Source: a virus. Taken from it: a stretch of DNA of 37,001 nt. A model generated the notes under the pieces. That model was given only the letters and a program-made list of their open reading frames with translations, searched no databases and was not told the DNA's origin. Positions 22,301 to 31,600 of the stretch are shown here, piece by piece. The DNA lies in the IMG/VR virus record IMGVR_UViG_3300040811_001105, positions 1 to 37,001 of that record. The stretch is one strand, 5' to 3'. Positions within the stretch are counted from its first letter, which is position 1, and the number at the start of each line of letters is the position of its first letter. The position numbers were made by a program, and so were the translations under genes.

Positions 22301-22985
22301 AAGAAAACGCTTGAAGTAAGTGATGAGACGAAGTATAACTGAGAGAATCTTTAAAGGTAAAATTAAAAAAGAACGAACCTCCAGTGGTCTTGAATAAACT
22401 GCCTCTGTCGGTTACTGGATTGCCGCCTGCACTTGGCACAGACCTGGGACGTATAACGCTTTTGCGCAGATCTGCGCCAATAATCGAAACACCCCTGGGG
22501 AGAATAACTCCCATATCGTCAGAGTTAAAAGCCCTAAGGTCTTCATCTGTTGGCTCGTAACTGTTTGGCCACTGGCTTACAGCTAGACCTGTGCTCGGAG
22601 TGTTATCAATAACGTATTCGCTGGCCGCGACTCTGATTACAACACGGTCATACAAATCATTTCCAACTCCGCTTTGAACAGACAAGCGAGCTGCTTCGAT
22701 TAGCCCCCTATTGAGGGTCTTGAAGGGGGCTGACTCCGAGTAGCCGCAAGTAAGCTGTTGATTGCTTAGGGGAGGAGTTACCGTATTGTCTGCGATACCC
22801 GCAACAAATTTGTCAGAACCAATTTCTTGGTTAACGTAAAGCGTTGTCGTAGACGTTGAGTCCACTTCTCCGCCAGCAAGACGCAACACCGCGCTGGTGA
22901 CTTCACCAGCCTGAGTACGGAACGTGTTTTGACTAATGTCAATATTGTCAATAGCTCCAGGCTGACCCGGTGTAACGATTGCCAT
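19365..22985 (-). CDS. Large tail-associated adhesin/fibre
   Basis: 1206 residues. The first part (about 50-300) contains GSDKFVAG, SAPFKTLNRGLIEAARLS and ILPRGVSIIGADLRKSVIRP, the pattern of virion proteins with a pectin-lyase-like beta-helix seen in cyanophages. Residues about 963-1095 hold fibre repeats: ETQRGIVKLATDSDAAG, then TTVKGIVELATGAETLA, each followed by RGVANGFASLDATGLVPVAQIP-type units. The last 110 residues form a separate beta domain that may be the tip. The role is likely to be host contact; the enzymatic potential is unknown. No catalytic residues could be assigned. Confidence 0.75.
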   Translation of the reverse strand: MAIVTPGQPGAIDNIDISQNTFRTQAGEVTSAVLRLAGGEVDSTSTTTLYVNQEIGSDKFVAGIADNTVTPPLSNQQLTCGYSESAPFKTLNRGLIEAARLSVQSGVGNDLYDRVVIRVAASEYVIDNTPSTGLAVSQWPNSYEPTDEDLRAFNSDDMGVILPRGVSIIGADLRKSVIRPRSVPSAGGNPVTDRGSLFKTTGGSFFFNFTFKDSLSYTSSHHLLQAFSFCSQSDLVAYYQKVATAFGIPSSDVEVINPGETQITTEYPDNQVSAATDSVNGSSGYVFNCSLRSNYGMCGMYLDGSDGVSGLRSMVVAQFTIVALQRDMNAWQVYTGGSWQTCSGYSEYINADSNDVRSRISGNFSASTGSYEVDYRSFGFKVTNNALTQEVSCFVIGSSVHHWTSSGGECTITNSNSNFGNTALLSSGFRGIGTTGGAFAQDKGFQALRVRRPLKVKTDGSNIRRIGIGNVSSLGYDSATGAINLQVAFDPETAFANNGYSLKEGDYIWIENSSRSEGPGASSNQAIDVRAKLASVPFDSATPTQIIVVDGGIDDPTVNNISTISNQTLEGNRVYIRRLSDTRKPEEREYSLIVSGSSTTRRPVGNYILRLGNRSTLNQQLDPANNSNEVFIVSTSKDSDSSFGSDVYKIVIRPGDSASSFNSSTFYRVGTPVSRNNRVFRSKRNKRFSTFSTESFEASLPMLPDERGVELLRTSSGPLLVLDSDLSNSPTSTDLGINQSTNTLILDQVRSSTDFQGVSSFMRAIGYTAQNVGIQENGTLSGTILEQQDTEASRDWNPADPLSPVPSGKIDSRTNWPLEFNRPSLIRAFAHAYEFVGYGNYTKALPKYQATPLSQQNKIDYFAVNLLGGRCYNTGFNEDGLLVQGNVITDLGTNQTVNSEIAGLGALAGDPDFPATPTDFETLSVTQLLQSSQRTELTNEVLINGTVEGSVTFADGVLPEATETQRGIVKLATDSDAAGISSPSSANDVDALTAKNLGSVRGVADGLCDLDSTAKIPVARIPDLDDSGLIQNASTTVKGIVELATGAETLALSDATRTVTPSSLSSARGVANGFASLDATGLVPVAQIPPVNPSDVIKLTPALWVNGSATNFDNSTNFTFVQNANTAAIALGTPLNAVPGTSGFILVTRAAGVNTPFTSINGSNWSGVVNTFVSPITNSEGLSGNVLIGYYVATSTNIVFTASMVA

Positions 22986-23017
22986 TTAACCGAATGCTCT
23001 TTGTCCCACTTTAGTCA

Positions 23018-24100
23018 TTATACTCCTACTTTTAATGCAATCTCGCCAGATGTCGCGAAGTTAGCAGAACCGACGATGACATCCGCAGCCCTGACGTTCA
23101 CCGCAATGTTCGTTATCAAAATATTTGTAGCGTAATAAAGCCCACCTCTAGCCAAAACACTGCACGCATCGCTAACTTTTCGCTGCATTAACCAAAATTC
23201 CGCTTCAGCCTTCGCGCCACGCTCCGTCAACTGCAGAAGCTGAAGCAAGTAGCTTGCGTCAACAGCCCTGTCGCCGCTAGCGGGCGAATGCCCTACCTCT
23301 CCAACTTGGAAATCAAACTTTCCACCACCTGTAATAATACTTTTTACATTTTCGCCAAACTTCTCCCCCACCTGGGTTGTATCAACAGCAGAACCGTCTA
23401 GCTCCAAAGACCATTCAGCAAGCTCGCACTGAAGAACCCAAGGAAAACCGTTTACCGCACTCCTTGGAGCAAGGTCCGCGTCATCATACTCAGCAGTACC
23501 TGCAACGGGACTTAAGTAAGCAGGGGGGAAGTCACAAATACTTTCAAGCGTTACTTCATCTCTAACGTCGCTGAATCTGTAATCTCCGACGCCTGAGACG
23601 CATTCGGTTAGAGCATTGTTGTATTCCTCAGTACCTGCAGCGGCAATTAACAAAAAGTTGAAATCGTACTGAGCCAAGTCCACTTTATTAGCAGTGCCAC
23701 CGTTGACCGCCGAACAGTAATCGGTATAGAAGCTAAGCCTGTTCAGGGAATCCCTGTAAATAAAATATTCCGCACTTTTGACTCCAATTCCACAGTAAAA
23801 ATTATCCGAATCTTCTCCTACGCCTCTTTTGTAGAAGAAATCATCATTGCCTGATATGTGAGAACGATTAGGGCCTGTTTCAAGAAATCCTCCTGCATAC
23901 ATTGCAGAGCCGTTTGAGCACTGGCCTGACAAAGGAAGCCCTTCTTGCGAGAAAAGATAGACCTCATCCCCTGACCAGAAATCTTGATTATTTAAAACAA
24001 GAGCGTTAATATCGGCCCTGAGGACTGAAGAGCTTACAACAATAGGCAGCGGCGCTTCTCTTCTTAGTCGAACAATTCCATCAATTCCAAGTACCGCCAT
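23018..24100 (-). CDS. Minor tail or baseplate-type protein
   Basis: 360 residues. It starts MAVLGIDGIVRLRREAPLPI, a start resembling the two small tail genes that follow the J-like gene. Cysteine-rich for a virion protein (CSAVNGG, CVSGVG, CDFPPAY). The C-terminus (NFATSGEIALKVGV) is beta-rich, like tube or hub proteins. It lies directly between the second tube-like gene (four bases away) and the large fibre, which suggests an adaptor between tip and fibres. No family was recognised. Confidence 0.6.
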   Translation of the reverse strand: MAVLGIDGIVRLRREAPLPIVVSSSVLRADINALVLNNQDFWSGDEVYLFSQEGLPLSGQCSNGSAMYAGGFLETGPNRSHISGNDDFFYKRGVGEDSDNFYCGIGVKSAEYFIYRDSLNRLSFYTDYCSAVNGGTANKVDLAQYDFNFLLIAAAGTEEYNNALTECVSGVGDYRFSDVRDEVTLESICDFPPAYLSPVAGTAEYDDADLAPRSAVNGFPWVLQCELAEWSLELDGSAVDTTQVGEKFGENVKSIITGGGKFDFQVGEVGHSPASGDRAVDASYLLQLLQLTERGAKAEAEFWLMQRKVSDACSVLARGGLYYATNILITNIAVNVRAADVIVGSANFATSGEIALKVGV

Positions 24101-24104
24101 AGCA

Positions 24105-24503
24105 TTAGAATCCTCCAGTTAAAGGTCCAGAAATCTGGAAACCAACGCTGCAAGAGGTGACCGCGCCAACGGAAACGCTGGCAGAAATACTTGTCAAAAC
24201 TGCAGAACCGCTTAACTGGCTGCCGCCAGCAGAATCCAAAACAAGCTCAATGTTACTCAAAGGTTCTGAAGAATTATTCAAAACATCGTTGAAAAGCGCT
24301 GTCGCGCTTGCCTCGCCTGGGTCGTACATAATGTCCGCTGTTCCCGTTACACCCCTCAAACCCGAAACGTAGGAACGGTCAAAGGCCCCAATGTTCGTAG
24401 TCTCCAACGAGTCTTTTGCAATATTTGCTGACCAAGAGCGCACGCGAGCGACTACAGCCCCCCTCCATCGCAATTGCCCATTACTGCCAGTGCGAACAGC
24501 CAT
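24105..24503 (-). CDS. Tail-tube-like protein (second copy of fold)
   Basis: 132 residues. GQLRWRGAVVARVRSWSANI, then GVTGTADIMYD, and late GSAVLTSISASVSVGAV and SVGFQISGPL match the pattern of the short lambda-type tail tube fold: a W-containing first strand, a G-x-a-D central strand and final s-s-v-S-f-x-G strands. The real tube gene lies upstream of the chaperone (34137-35075). This copy after the J-like gene may form a distal ring or link fibres to the tip. Fold assignment by eye only. Confidence 0.5.
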   Translation of the reverse strand: MAVRTGSNGQLRWRGAVVARVRSWSANIAKDSLETTNIGAFDRSYVSGLRGVTGTADIMYDPGEASATALFNDVLNNSSEPLSNIELVLDSAGGSQLSGSAVLTSISASVSVGAVTSCSVGFQISGPLTGGF

Positions 24504-24539
24504 GCCTATAAGCCTTTTGATCTATTCTACTCACTGAAG

Positions 24540-24920
24540 TCAACCATCCAATGTGCCGATTAATTTGACAGTAACTGTTGATCGATCATTGAAAACTGAT
24601 TGGACTTGAGGAGTTTCTTGCCAACGCCAAGTCACATGGCTTGGGATTTGACCCTGTAAGGCAGCATTCATTCCATCGAAGATTGAAGACGGAAGGCTTA
24701 AAGCAGTGCCTGAACCGTATGCAGAGTTAAAACAAACCAAAATCGTTGTTAGCTCTGCATCGTTAGTTGAGAATTCCAAGTCCAAGACAGCATCAAAGGC
24801 TTTGCTGCCATAAAGCCTGGTCGTTCCAGCCCCGCTTATACTGTTAAAACGCTTGGTTGGGTAATCGCCAACCGTGTAAGTACGCCGAGTCGGCGTAAGT
24901 GATGGAAAGAAGACTGCCAT
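24540..24920 (-). CDS. Minor tail protein
   Basis: 126 residues. FPSLTPTRRTYTVGDYPTKRF, LYGSKAFDAVLDLEF and PSHVTWRWQETPQV suggest a small beta-sandwich tail protein. The start overlaps the J-like stop by one base, so it is translated with it. Its position right after the tip protein suggests a distal tail or adaptor part. The exact family was not recognised. Confidence 0.6.
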   Translation of the reverse strand: MAVFFPSLTPTRRTYTVGDYPTKRFNSISGAGTTRLYGSKAFDAVLDLEFSTNDAELTTILVCFNSAYGSGTALSLPSSIFDGMNAALQGQIPSHVTWRWQETPQVQSVFNDRSTVTVKLIGTLDG

Positions 24921-27900
24921 TAGTTGATCAGACCCTCCAAGATCCAGTTGCTGTCATTGTCAAAGCCATCGACGATTAGGCTTTCGTCGTTGCTGTTGGT
25001 TGGAAAGTGAATAGCTTCAACCTCAATGTTACCGTCTTCATCGAACGAAAGAGATTGAGTTTTGTATGTCTGCACATTCGTGCTTCCACTGTTTATGCAA
25101 AACACTGAATTAGGGAAATTCGTTGCACCGCCTTGAACCGACATGGTTGTTTCGGTAATGCTTGTTGACGCACCATCCCAAAGCAATACAGAGTAATTAC
25201 CGTCAGCCAAAGGTGGCCAAGAAGTAATCGTGCCGTCAGCGGCAATTGCTCCATTCTGCGGTTGATTGAAGGTTGTAGTTTCAAGCCCTAGCTTGAAGAC
25301 TCCTCCAATATCAAGACTTGCTTGGCTAGGGGTAGTCTTAAATTTGATCGAATGGGTCACAAGCCTGCGGAACTTACATTCCCATTTGCCTCTATCAACT
25401 GCGTGCCTTTCGCTTGTGGCAAAATCGCTAATATCAATTGACTCTATAGGAGCAAAATTTTCAACGCCAGCTTCTCTGACTATGACTTCTCTTACGACAG
25501 GGAATAAGCCCTTGGACGAGTCTCCAAGATCGGTTCGCTCTTGGCGCCACTTGACGGAAACCCTTGGCGGGATGCGATCCGCAGCGTCAAAATAATTTAA
25601 CTCAAACGAACCTTCGATAATATTGCCTGAGGTGAAAAGTTGCGTTATTTTTTCTGACCCTTCAAAGTTGGCTACAGGCTGCAAAGCAAATTTGCCATTT
25701 CTTATAACAAGGTCTAGAAGAAAATCAGCAGCTCTTTGAGCGCCCCAAGTCCTGAGATTCTGCTTTTCGGTAATAGCGCCATCAAAAAAATACTTTCTTG
25801 AATAGTTCCAATCTGCCGCCGAATCAAAACTTGCTTTGTCAATCTGAGCAGAACTCATTATTTTACCAACCCCGTATCTATCGTTCGTAAAGAGATCGTA
25901 TAGCACGTTAGGGAACATGCTTGTGGAGGTAACGCCTTTGTTAACGTAAACGCTAAATTGCTGAAGGTTTTTTACCTCCTCGCTGCTTTTGATGTTTAGA
26001 CCTACAATTGCTGAAGCAAAATACTTTGGGACTGTAGAGCTAGTTGAAACGTTGTTCACGTAAACAATTTCATGCTCAGGCTGAGTGGCACTACTTGTAA
26101 CCTCGTTGTAAATAAAAGCCTCAGCAATTTTCGCGTAAGAATCAACATAGTAAGGGCTGTCTTCTCTGTTACTCGCCAGTTCGTTGCCGTCTTTTGGATA
26201 AAAAACTGATACTCCAAAGCTGCCGACACTTCGCGGAATGATTTCTCCAGAGAATTCGATCCGAACTCCACCTTCGTTGATAATTTGAGTATTTTGAACC
26301 GCGTAATCCAAAACGGCTAGATCCCCACTAGCCGCGCCGGTCCTTATTTCCCAAGAGGTCAAGGGCTCGATCTTTATTTCGTAACGATTTTCAAAAGTAA
26401 AATCTAATTTTATGTAATTGTAGACATCAACACCTGTGGAACTTCTGGTTCCAAAAATAGTTTTTATTTCTGTGAAGAATGCGTTGCTTGAGGCTACTCG
26501 GTAGGAGATACGGAAAAAACTATATCTCAGCTCCGGGCCGGTGTAGGTGCCGCTATTAAAATTAACAGGATTAGCGCCATCGGCATCGTCGCCAAGGAAG
26601 TTGTCACAAGCCTCTGCATCTATTTGAGAATAAGGCTTAGTGTCTCTGAAATTGCAGATACCTGAAACGCTTAACTGCAAGCGACTTCTAAGGCCAATTT
26701 CTATCATCCTGGAACCGCGCTCGGTCACGATATTGGCTATAGCACAGCGCATTATATGAGCCGTGCTACTTGCTATTCGAGAGGAGGAATTATCTGCATC
26801 GCTCAGAGAGACAAAATCAACTGCGCCTGAGCGAACCACCGTAAATGTTGCGGTCATATCCCGACCTCCACCAGTTGGAGTTTGATCGGCATCGGATAAG
26901 AATGGCTGCGTATCCCGACTAGAACAAATAGCTAATGCGCTGCCTATCTTGTAGAGTTGACCAATAGTTATCAATTCGTCGTATTGTTTTTGGCGACCTG
27001 CTACCGCCCCGGCAACGTCTCCAACAGTCGCTTGACCTAAGTTTCCACCCCGCGTGAAACCGTTTGGATAATCGCTTAGGGCACATGTACTTAAAAGCCT
27101 ATAGCTCAGCTGATCTTTTTCAGCCACTTGAACGCTGTTGCCAGATATTTCTGATCCATTTCTTGCGTAAAGACAAGACTTGCCGGGAAAAATTGTGTTT
27201 TGTTTGTCACGATTTGCAAGTTCCTGCCAATCAGACTTGCAATTAACTTCATTGTCTGTTCTTACAACAAACTGCCTACCTGGCCTAAATGTAGGATTAA
27301 CCCTGTAACCTAGGTTGTTGCCAATGAATCCATACACTCCTATTGAGGTTTGAGTAGAAGGTTTTGATGCAAAACAAAAAGAAGGCTGATACCCCCCGTT
27401 TACGTTTTTCACTTGGAATACGTCATCTGCGCCTTCATTTTCCGAATTTGCTATATCAGAAAAAGGAGAAGCGCCAGCAATATAGTCACCTGAAGTAATC
27501 CGCCCGCCAATGTTGTTGTAATAGATAGACAGCCTTCCTGTTGTCGAAAGACTTAAATCGTAACCATTTAAAAGATTGTTACCAATAGCAAACTGCTCGT
27601 TGTCAAGAATCATTCCAGCAAGCCTGTCATCAATGCTGCTAGATTCGCCCACTAAAAAAATAGCTTTCAGCAGTTGCCCGCCACCGATACTGTAAATTTG
27701 ACTCCAAAGTAAGTTTGTATTAATTCTAATTCCACCGTAATATTTACCGTCAATTAACTGGCGATTGGCGTAAACAATAGGTATAGTGCTGCCGATCTCG
27801 ACAACGTTTTGAATAGTGTCAAAACCACTTTTGGCTGTAAACTGATCCCCCCTGACAATAGTCTGCCCGTCTACATTCCTTGTTCTAACGTCAGGAGCTT

Positions 27901-28141
27901 TTCTTACTTGGGGCTTGGGTGCTAGTAATGCCGACGCAGCAGAAAGAACAAGACCAATCGCCAGGTTGATCAGAATAATGGTGAATGGTTCTAAAGCAAC
28001 AGGCTCTCCAGGTCTTAGCTTGCTGTGTAAAATCGCCTGTCGGCAGAAAAAGACATACTGCTCTTCAGACATCCCAGTGATGTCAATAATCTCCCGATCC
28101 TGGGGGAGAAGCATGATTCGATTTTTGTTGGGACTTAGCAT
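24920..28141 (-). CDS. Tail tip attachment protein, J-like
   Basis: 1073 residues. After 50 residues there is a single hydrophobic stretch (53-73, FTIILINLAIGLVLSAASAL), typical for the N-terminal region of lambda gpI/gpJ-type tip assemblies, then IVRGDQFTAKSGFDTIQNVVEIGSTIP-type early J sequence (about 92-118) with the GsxIPivYG-like element (IGSTIPIVYANRQL). The remainder is a long beta-rich body with fibronectin-like C-terminal strands. It would form the tail tip and contact the host. The gene order tape measure, small tail protein, J matches lambda-like tails. Start ATG overlaps the previous stop. Confidence 0.75.
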   Translation of the reverse strand: MLSPNKNRIMLLPQDREIIDITGMSEEQYVFFCRQAILHSKLRPGEPVALEPFTIILINLAIGLVLSAASALLAPKPQVRKAPDVRTRNVDGQTIVRGDQFTAKSGFDTIQNVVEIGSTIPIVYANRQLIDGKYYGGIRINTNLLWSQIYSIGGGQLLKAIFLVGESSSIDDRLAGMILDNEQFAIGNNLLNGYDLSLSTTGRLSIYYNNIGGRITSGDYIAGASPFSDIANSENEGADDVFQVKNVNGGYQPSFCFASKPSTQTSIGVYGFIGNNLGYRVNPTFRPGRQFVVRTDNEVNCKSDWQELANRDKQNTIFPGKSCLYARNGSEISGNSVQVAEKDQLSYRLLSTCALSDYPNGFTRGGNLGQATVGDVAGAVAGRQKQYDELITIGQLYKIGSALAICSSRDTQPFLSDADQTPTGGGRDMTATFTVVRSGAVDFVSLSDADNSSSRIASSTAHIMRCAIANIVTERGSRMIEIGLRSRLQLSVSGICNFRDTKPYSQIDAEACDNFLGDDADGANPVNFNSGTYTGPELRYSFFRISYRVASSNAFFTEIKTIFGTRSSTGVDVYNYIKLDFTFENRYEIKIEPLTSWEIRTGAASGDLAVLDYAVQNTQIINEGGVRIEFSGEIIPRSVGSFGVSVFYPKDGNELASNREDSPYYVDSYAKIAEAFIYNEVTSSATQPEHEIVYVNNVSTSSTVPKYFASAIVGLNIKSSEEVKNLQQFSVYVNKGVTSTSMFPNVLYDLFTNDRYGVGKIMSSAQIDKASFDSAADWNYSRKYFFDGAITEKQNLRTWGAQRAADFLLDLVIRNGKFALQPVANFEGSEKITQLFTSGNIIEGSFELNYFDAADRIPPRVSVKWRQERTDLGDSSKGLFPVVREVIVREAGVENFAPIESIDISDFATSERHAVDRGKWECKFRRLVTHSIKFKTTPSQASLDIGGVFKLGLETTTFNQPQNGAIAADGTITSWPPLADGNYSVLLWDGASTSITETTMSVQGGATNFPNSVFCINSGSTNVQTYKTQSLSFDEDGNIEVEAIHFPTNSNDESLIVDGFDNDSNWILEGLIN

Positions 28142-28611
28142 TATCTCAATGAAATGTTTCCGGTAGAAGGAAGTTCCCCGACGCTTACTTGGGTAAGGAC
28201 ACGCCTTGGGATGTTTGCTTCAATCGCGTCCAAAGGGTTACCCAGTCTTACCTGTAGCCTACTCGTATCATGCTCAAATCCAAGCACTGCATACAGCTCT
28301 TCGCTGTAACGGTTTGTCTCAACCAACGTATCTGGGTCAAGCCATACCGTGCGTATCTCCGCAAGCCAACGTTGATCTGATGCTGTTTGAAAAATACTTA
28401 AATCCAGTTGATTTACAGCAAAAACAACTGCCGCTGAAATATTGGCAGCCTGTAGGTCCAGGGTCCCGCCACTAAAGCCAAAACCTGCAAATACATAACT
28501 TGTGCCTAAATACGTGCGCGACTCGCCTTGGAAAAAGTTCTGGAAGGCATAGCCAGTGTCTGAGCCTTCAAAGTCAACAAGCTTAAGATAAGTACCAATC
28601 GCAAGCATCAA
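28141..28611 (-). CDS. Minor tail protein between tape measure and tip
   Basis: 156 residues. It occupies the place of lambda L or of DUF1833/DUF2163-type proteins. VWLDPDTLVETNRYSEELY and NPLDAIEANIPRRVLTQ are reminiscent of tail-tip adaptor proteins in which the chain ends in an arginine-containing P-x-R motif. The start overlaps the tape measure stop by four bases. Assigned mainly by position. Confidence 0.55.
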   Translation of the reverse strand: MMLAIGTYLKLVDFEGSDTGYAFQNFFQGESRTYLGTSYVFAGFGFSGGTLDLQAANISAAVVFAVNQLDLSIFQTASDQRWLAEIRTVWLDPDTLVETNRYSEELYAVLGFEHDTSRLQVRLGNPLDAIEANIPRRVLTQVSVGELPSTGNISLR

Positions 28612-31600
28612 CCAAGCCCCACTTTTGACCTTGACGCAGGTCGCTGCCTTAGGTCAGAAAACACTTGGCTACGAGCCTTGCGAGAAGCGGACTCAGAAAG
28701 CGCAAGACCTTGCTCAACGGTGAGATATTCCACGTTGTTGATTACGGTGGTGTCCAGCTTAACTCTGATCGGTTCTGACATTTCAGTTGCTTGACGCTCT
28801 GCGGCCTTGCGCTCAATCACGCGCTCCATTGACATTGAACTTGACGATACAGCTGCTTGACTTTGAGCAATGGCTTGCTGAGTTGAGTAGTTGTTGCTGA
28901 TGTAATTGCGGCTCTCGACCATTCCATCTTTACCAAGATCACCAGAGTTTCCAGCGGCACCTAACGGACCACCGCCAGAGATAGCAGCACGACTTGCCGA
29001 AAAGACATCGTTTGGAATAATGGTTCCGTTGCCTGAAGGGACCATAAGCTCAGGCCCACGCTCGCCAACGATGTAAGGCGTATTCGCGTTCACTGGACCG
29101 CCTGCGGCGCGTTGAGCAATGCCGAAGTTTGGCCCTAAAGTCCCGATCCCACCAACTTCGCCACCACCCGCGCCTAGCGGTGTGCTCCCAAGATTGAATC
29201 CGCCACCAGGCAGCAAGTTAACAACAGTATTTAAAACTGCCATTGTCACCATCTTCGCAATAATCTGCCCCGCCATGTCCAAGAAATAACTGCCAACACT
29301 CTTAAAGAAATCAGCTAATGCCTGCTTCGCACTTGTGGCACCAGTAATTGCATTTGTGAACGACTGTGAGAATGCACTGCCAATAGCGTTTGCTGCGCCA
29401 GTGATTTGGTTGATTGGATTTACTAGATCTTCCAGCTCTTTTTTCAAACCACGAATGTTTTGGCTCAACCCTTCCGTCAACGTTGGGTCTATTGTTTGGC
29501 GGAACAGATCGGTTTGCTGTTCAGCATTTGGATCTCCTGCGTCTATCCTTGACTGCCTGAATCTGTCAATTTTCTGCTTTTTTGTCACCAAGCCAAGCTG
29601 ATCGCGCAGGTTGAACAATTCGTCTTCAGAGGCTTTGGCGATTATTTCCGATGCAATAGCTTGGTCTTGCTTAAGGGCTAGTAGCTCACCATTTGCCGAA
29701 ACACTTAGCTTTTCAAGATCAAGGTCTCGTTCCAATCCTGCAATTTTTTCTTGTAATTGACGTTCTGCAATATCCTCCGTTTTGTTCGCAGCATTCATAG
29801 CATCCAGGTATTTGTTTCTTACTCCAAGCTCTTTCTCCCCGAAGTCAAGATTTATAGCGTTATTTTTTATCGTGTAAACTAGCTCTGTATTGTTATCTTT
29901 TTGCGCCCGAACTAGGGCGAGTGAATTTGCGATCTGAAATCTTTGAATGTCCGCCAGTGGGCCGGATCGAATCAGCGAGTCGTACTTGTCCTGAAGCCGT
30001 GGCAGTTGCGACTCTCTGAACTTGCCGCCGCCGCCGCCGCCGCCGCCGGTATCAGTGCCGGTGAGAGAACCGTAGTCGGTTAGACCTTTAGCGGCTTCTG
30101 GAGCACTAGGGTACTTCTCAATTAAAGTTTTATAGTTCAGTCGAAGTCTTGCTATCTCTGCCTCGTCTGCTTTTAGCCTTGATGTCAAGTCTTCTGGGAC
30201 TGCTACACCAGCGAGAGGAGGCGCACTTCCCCCCATGGCCCGCTCGCCACCATCTGATTGCGATGCCTTAAACTCTTTAATACTTTTCTTTGTTTTCGCG
30301 AGCCTAGCTTCGACAATATCAAGATTCTTGACAATATCCTTAAAGTTTGATCTCAGCGTTTCTTTCGTTGCAGCCGTTCCACCGATTGACCTGAAGAAAA
30401 CTTCACCTTGAGGTTTTGTGCCAGAAGCGTCAAGGTCAGCTTTTGCTTGCTTAATTCTATTGAAGTAAGATATAACCAGCTCTGCGCCAACGATGGCAAA
30501 GGTTATTACGATTGGCGCCACTAAGGACGCAGCTAAAGTTTTCACTGTCGCTCCAAACCTGGCCAGCTTTGTCGCAGCAAGAGACGCCTGCTGAGTGGTT
30601 TGTCTGAACCCAGTTCTTATTAATGCGAACATAAGTTTTAGTGGCCCATTTAAAGCAACAAACGCTTTTAGTGCAAAATTCACGGCAACAAGCTTTGCCG
30701 CGAAAGATGCAATAGTCAATATCGCGCCTCTGTTTTGAATAATAAAACGCATCCCTTCTCCAACAGCCTTCGCCATAACCACCAAGCTTGGGCCAATATC
30801 GGTAATAAATTCCAAAAACGCTTCCTGAAACTCAGCCCCGATTGGCTGAAGAGCTTTGCCTATTTCAATCCGCATCTTGTTATATGCAACCGTCAACCTT
30901 GCTCCAGCTGACTCGGAAGACCCGGCAATCTTTTCAGCCAATTCGCCGTATTCACCACCCAGTTGAACCAAGAACTTCATTAGATCATTCAGGCCGACCT
31001 CACCCTGCTGTAAAGCTTTTGTTAGTTCTGGGCCGGTCCTGCCTGACGCTTCAGCAATTTTGTTAAATGTGCCAGGCAGTCTTTCTGCAATTTGATTGAT
31101 CTCTTCTGCGCTGACTTTGCCCTTCGAGAAAATCTGAACGAGCGCAGTTACGGCTCCTTCAACCTGCTCTGCTCCGCCGCCCGTAGCGATAATTGCAGAG
31201 TTGATGTTCTTGAACGCAAGTTCTGCATCAGCAATGCCACCGCCAGCACCTTTTACTGCGGCTGTAAGTCGAGTGATTCCTTTGATAGCAACTTCTTGTG
31301 GAATGTTTAATTCTTTTGTGACATCAGCAGCGGCTTGCAGTGCTCGGTTGTAATTACTTGCGTCACCTGCAATACCATTCAACGCGATTTTGAGTTTCTC
31401 AATGCTCGCCGCATACTCAGCAAACCCACCAAGCTGCTGTCTGAGCTGACCTACCTGAGCGCCAAGTGCAGCACCAGCAAAAGACCCGCCAACACCACCA
31501 AGCGCACCACCAAGCGCACCACCGAGAAATCCTTCAGGGCCGCCAAAGATACCGCCCGAGAGCGTCGCGCCAGCAACCTGGGCGGCCTTGCCGGGGGAGA

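Noticed and set aside
23017-23022. Perfect TATAAT on the minus strand before the 1206-residue fibre gene
   Set aside because: It includes the stop codon of the upstream gene and no -35 element lies at 16-18 bases; not enough to call a promoter.
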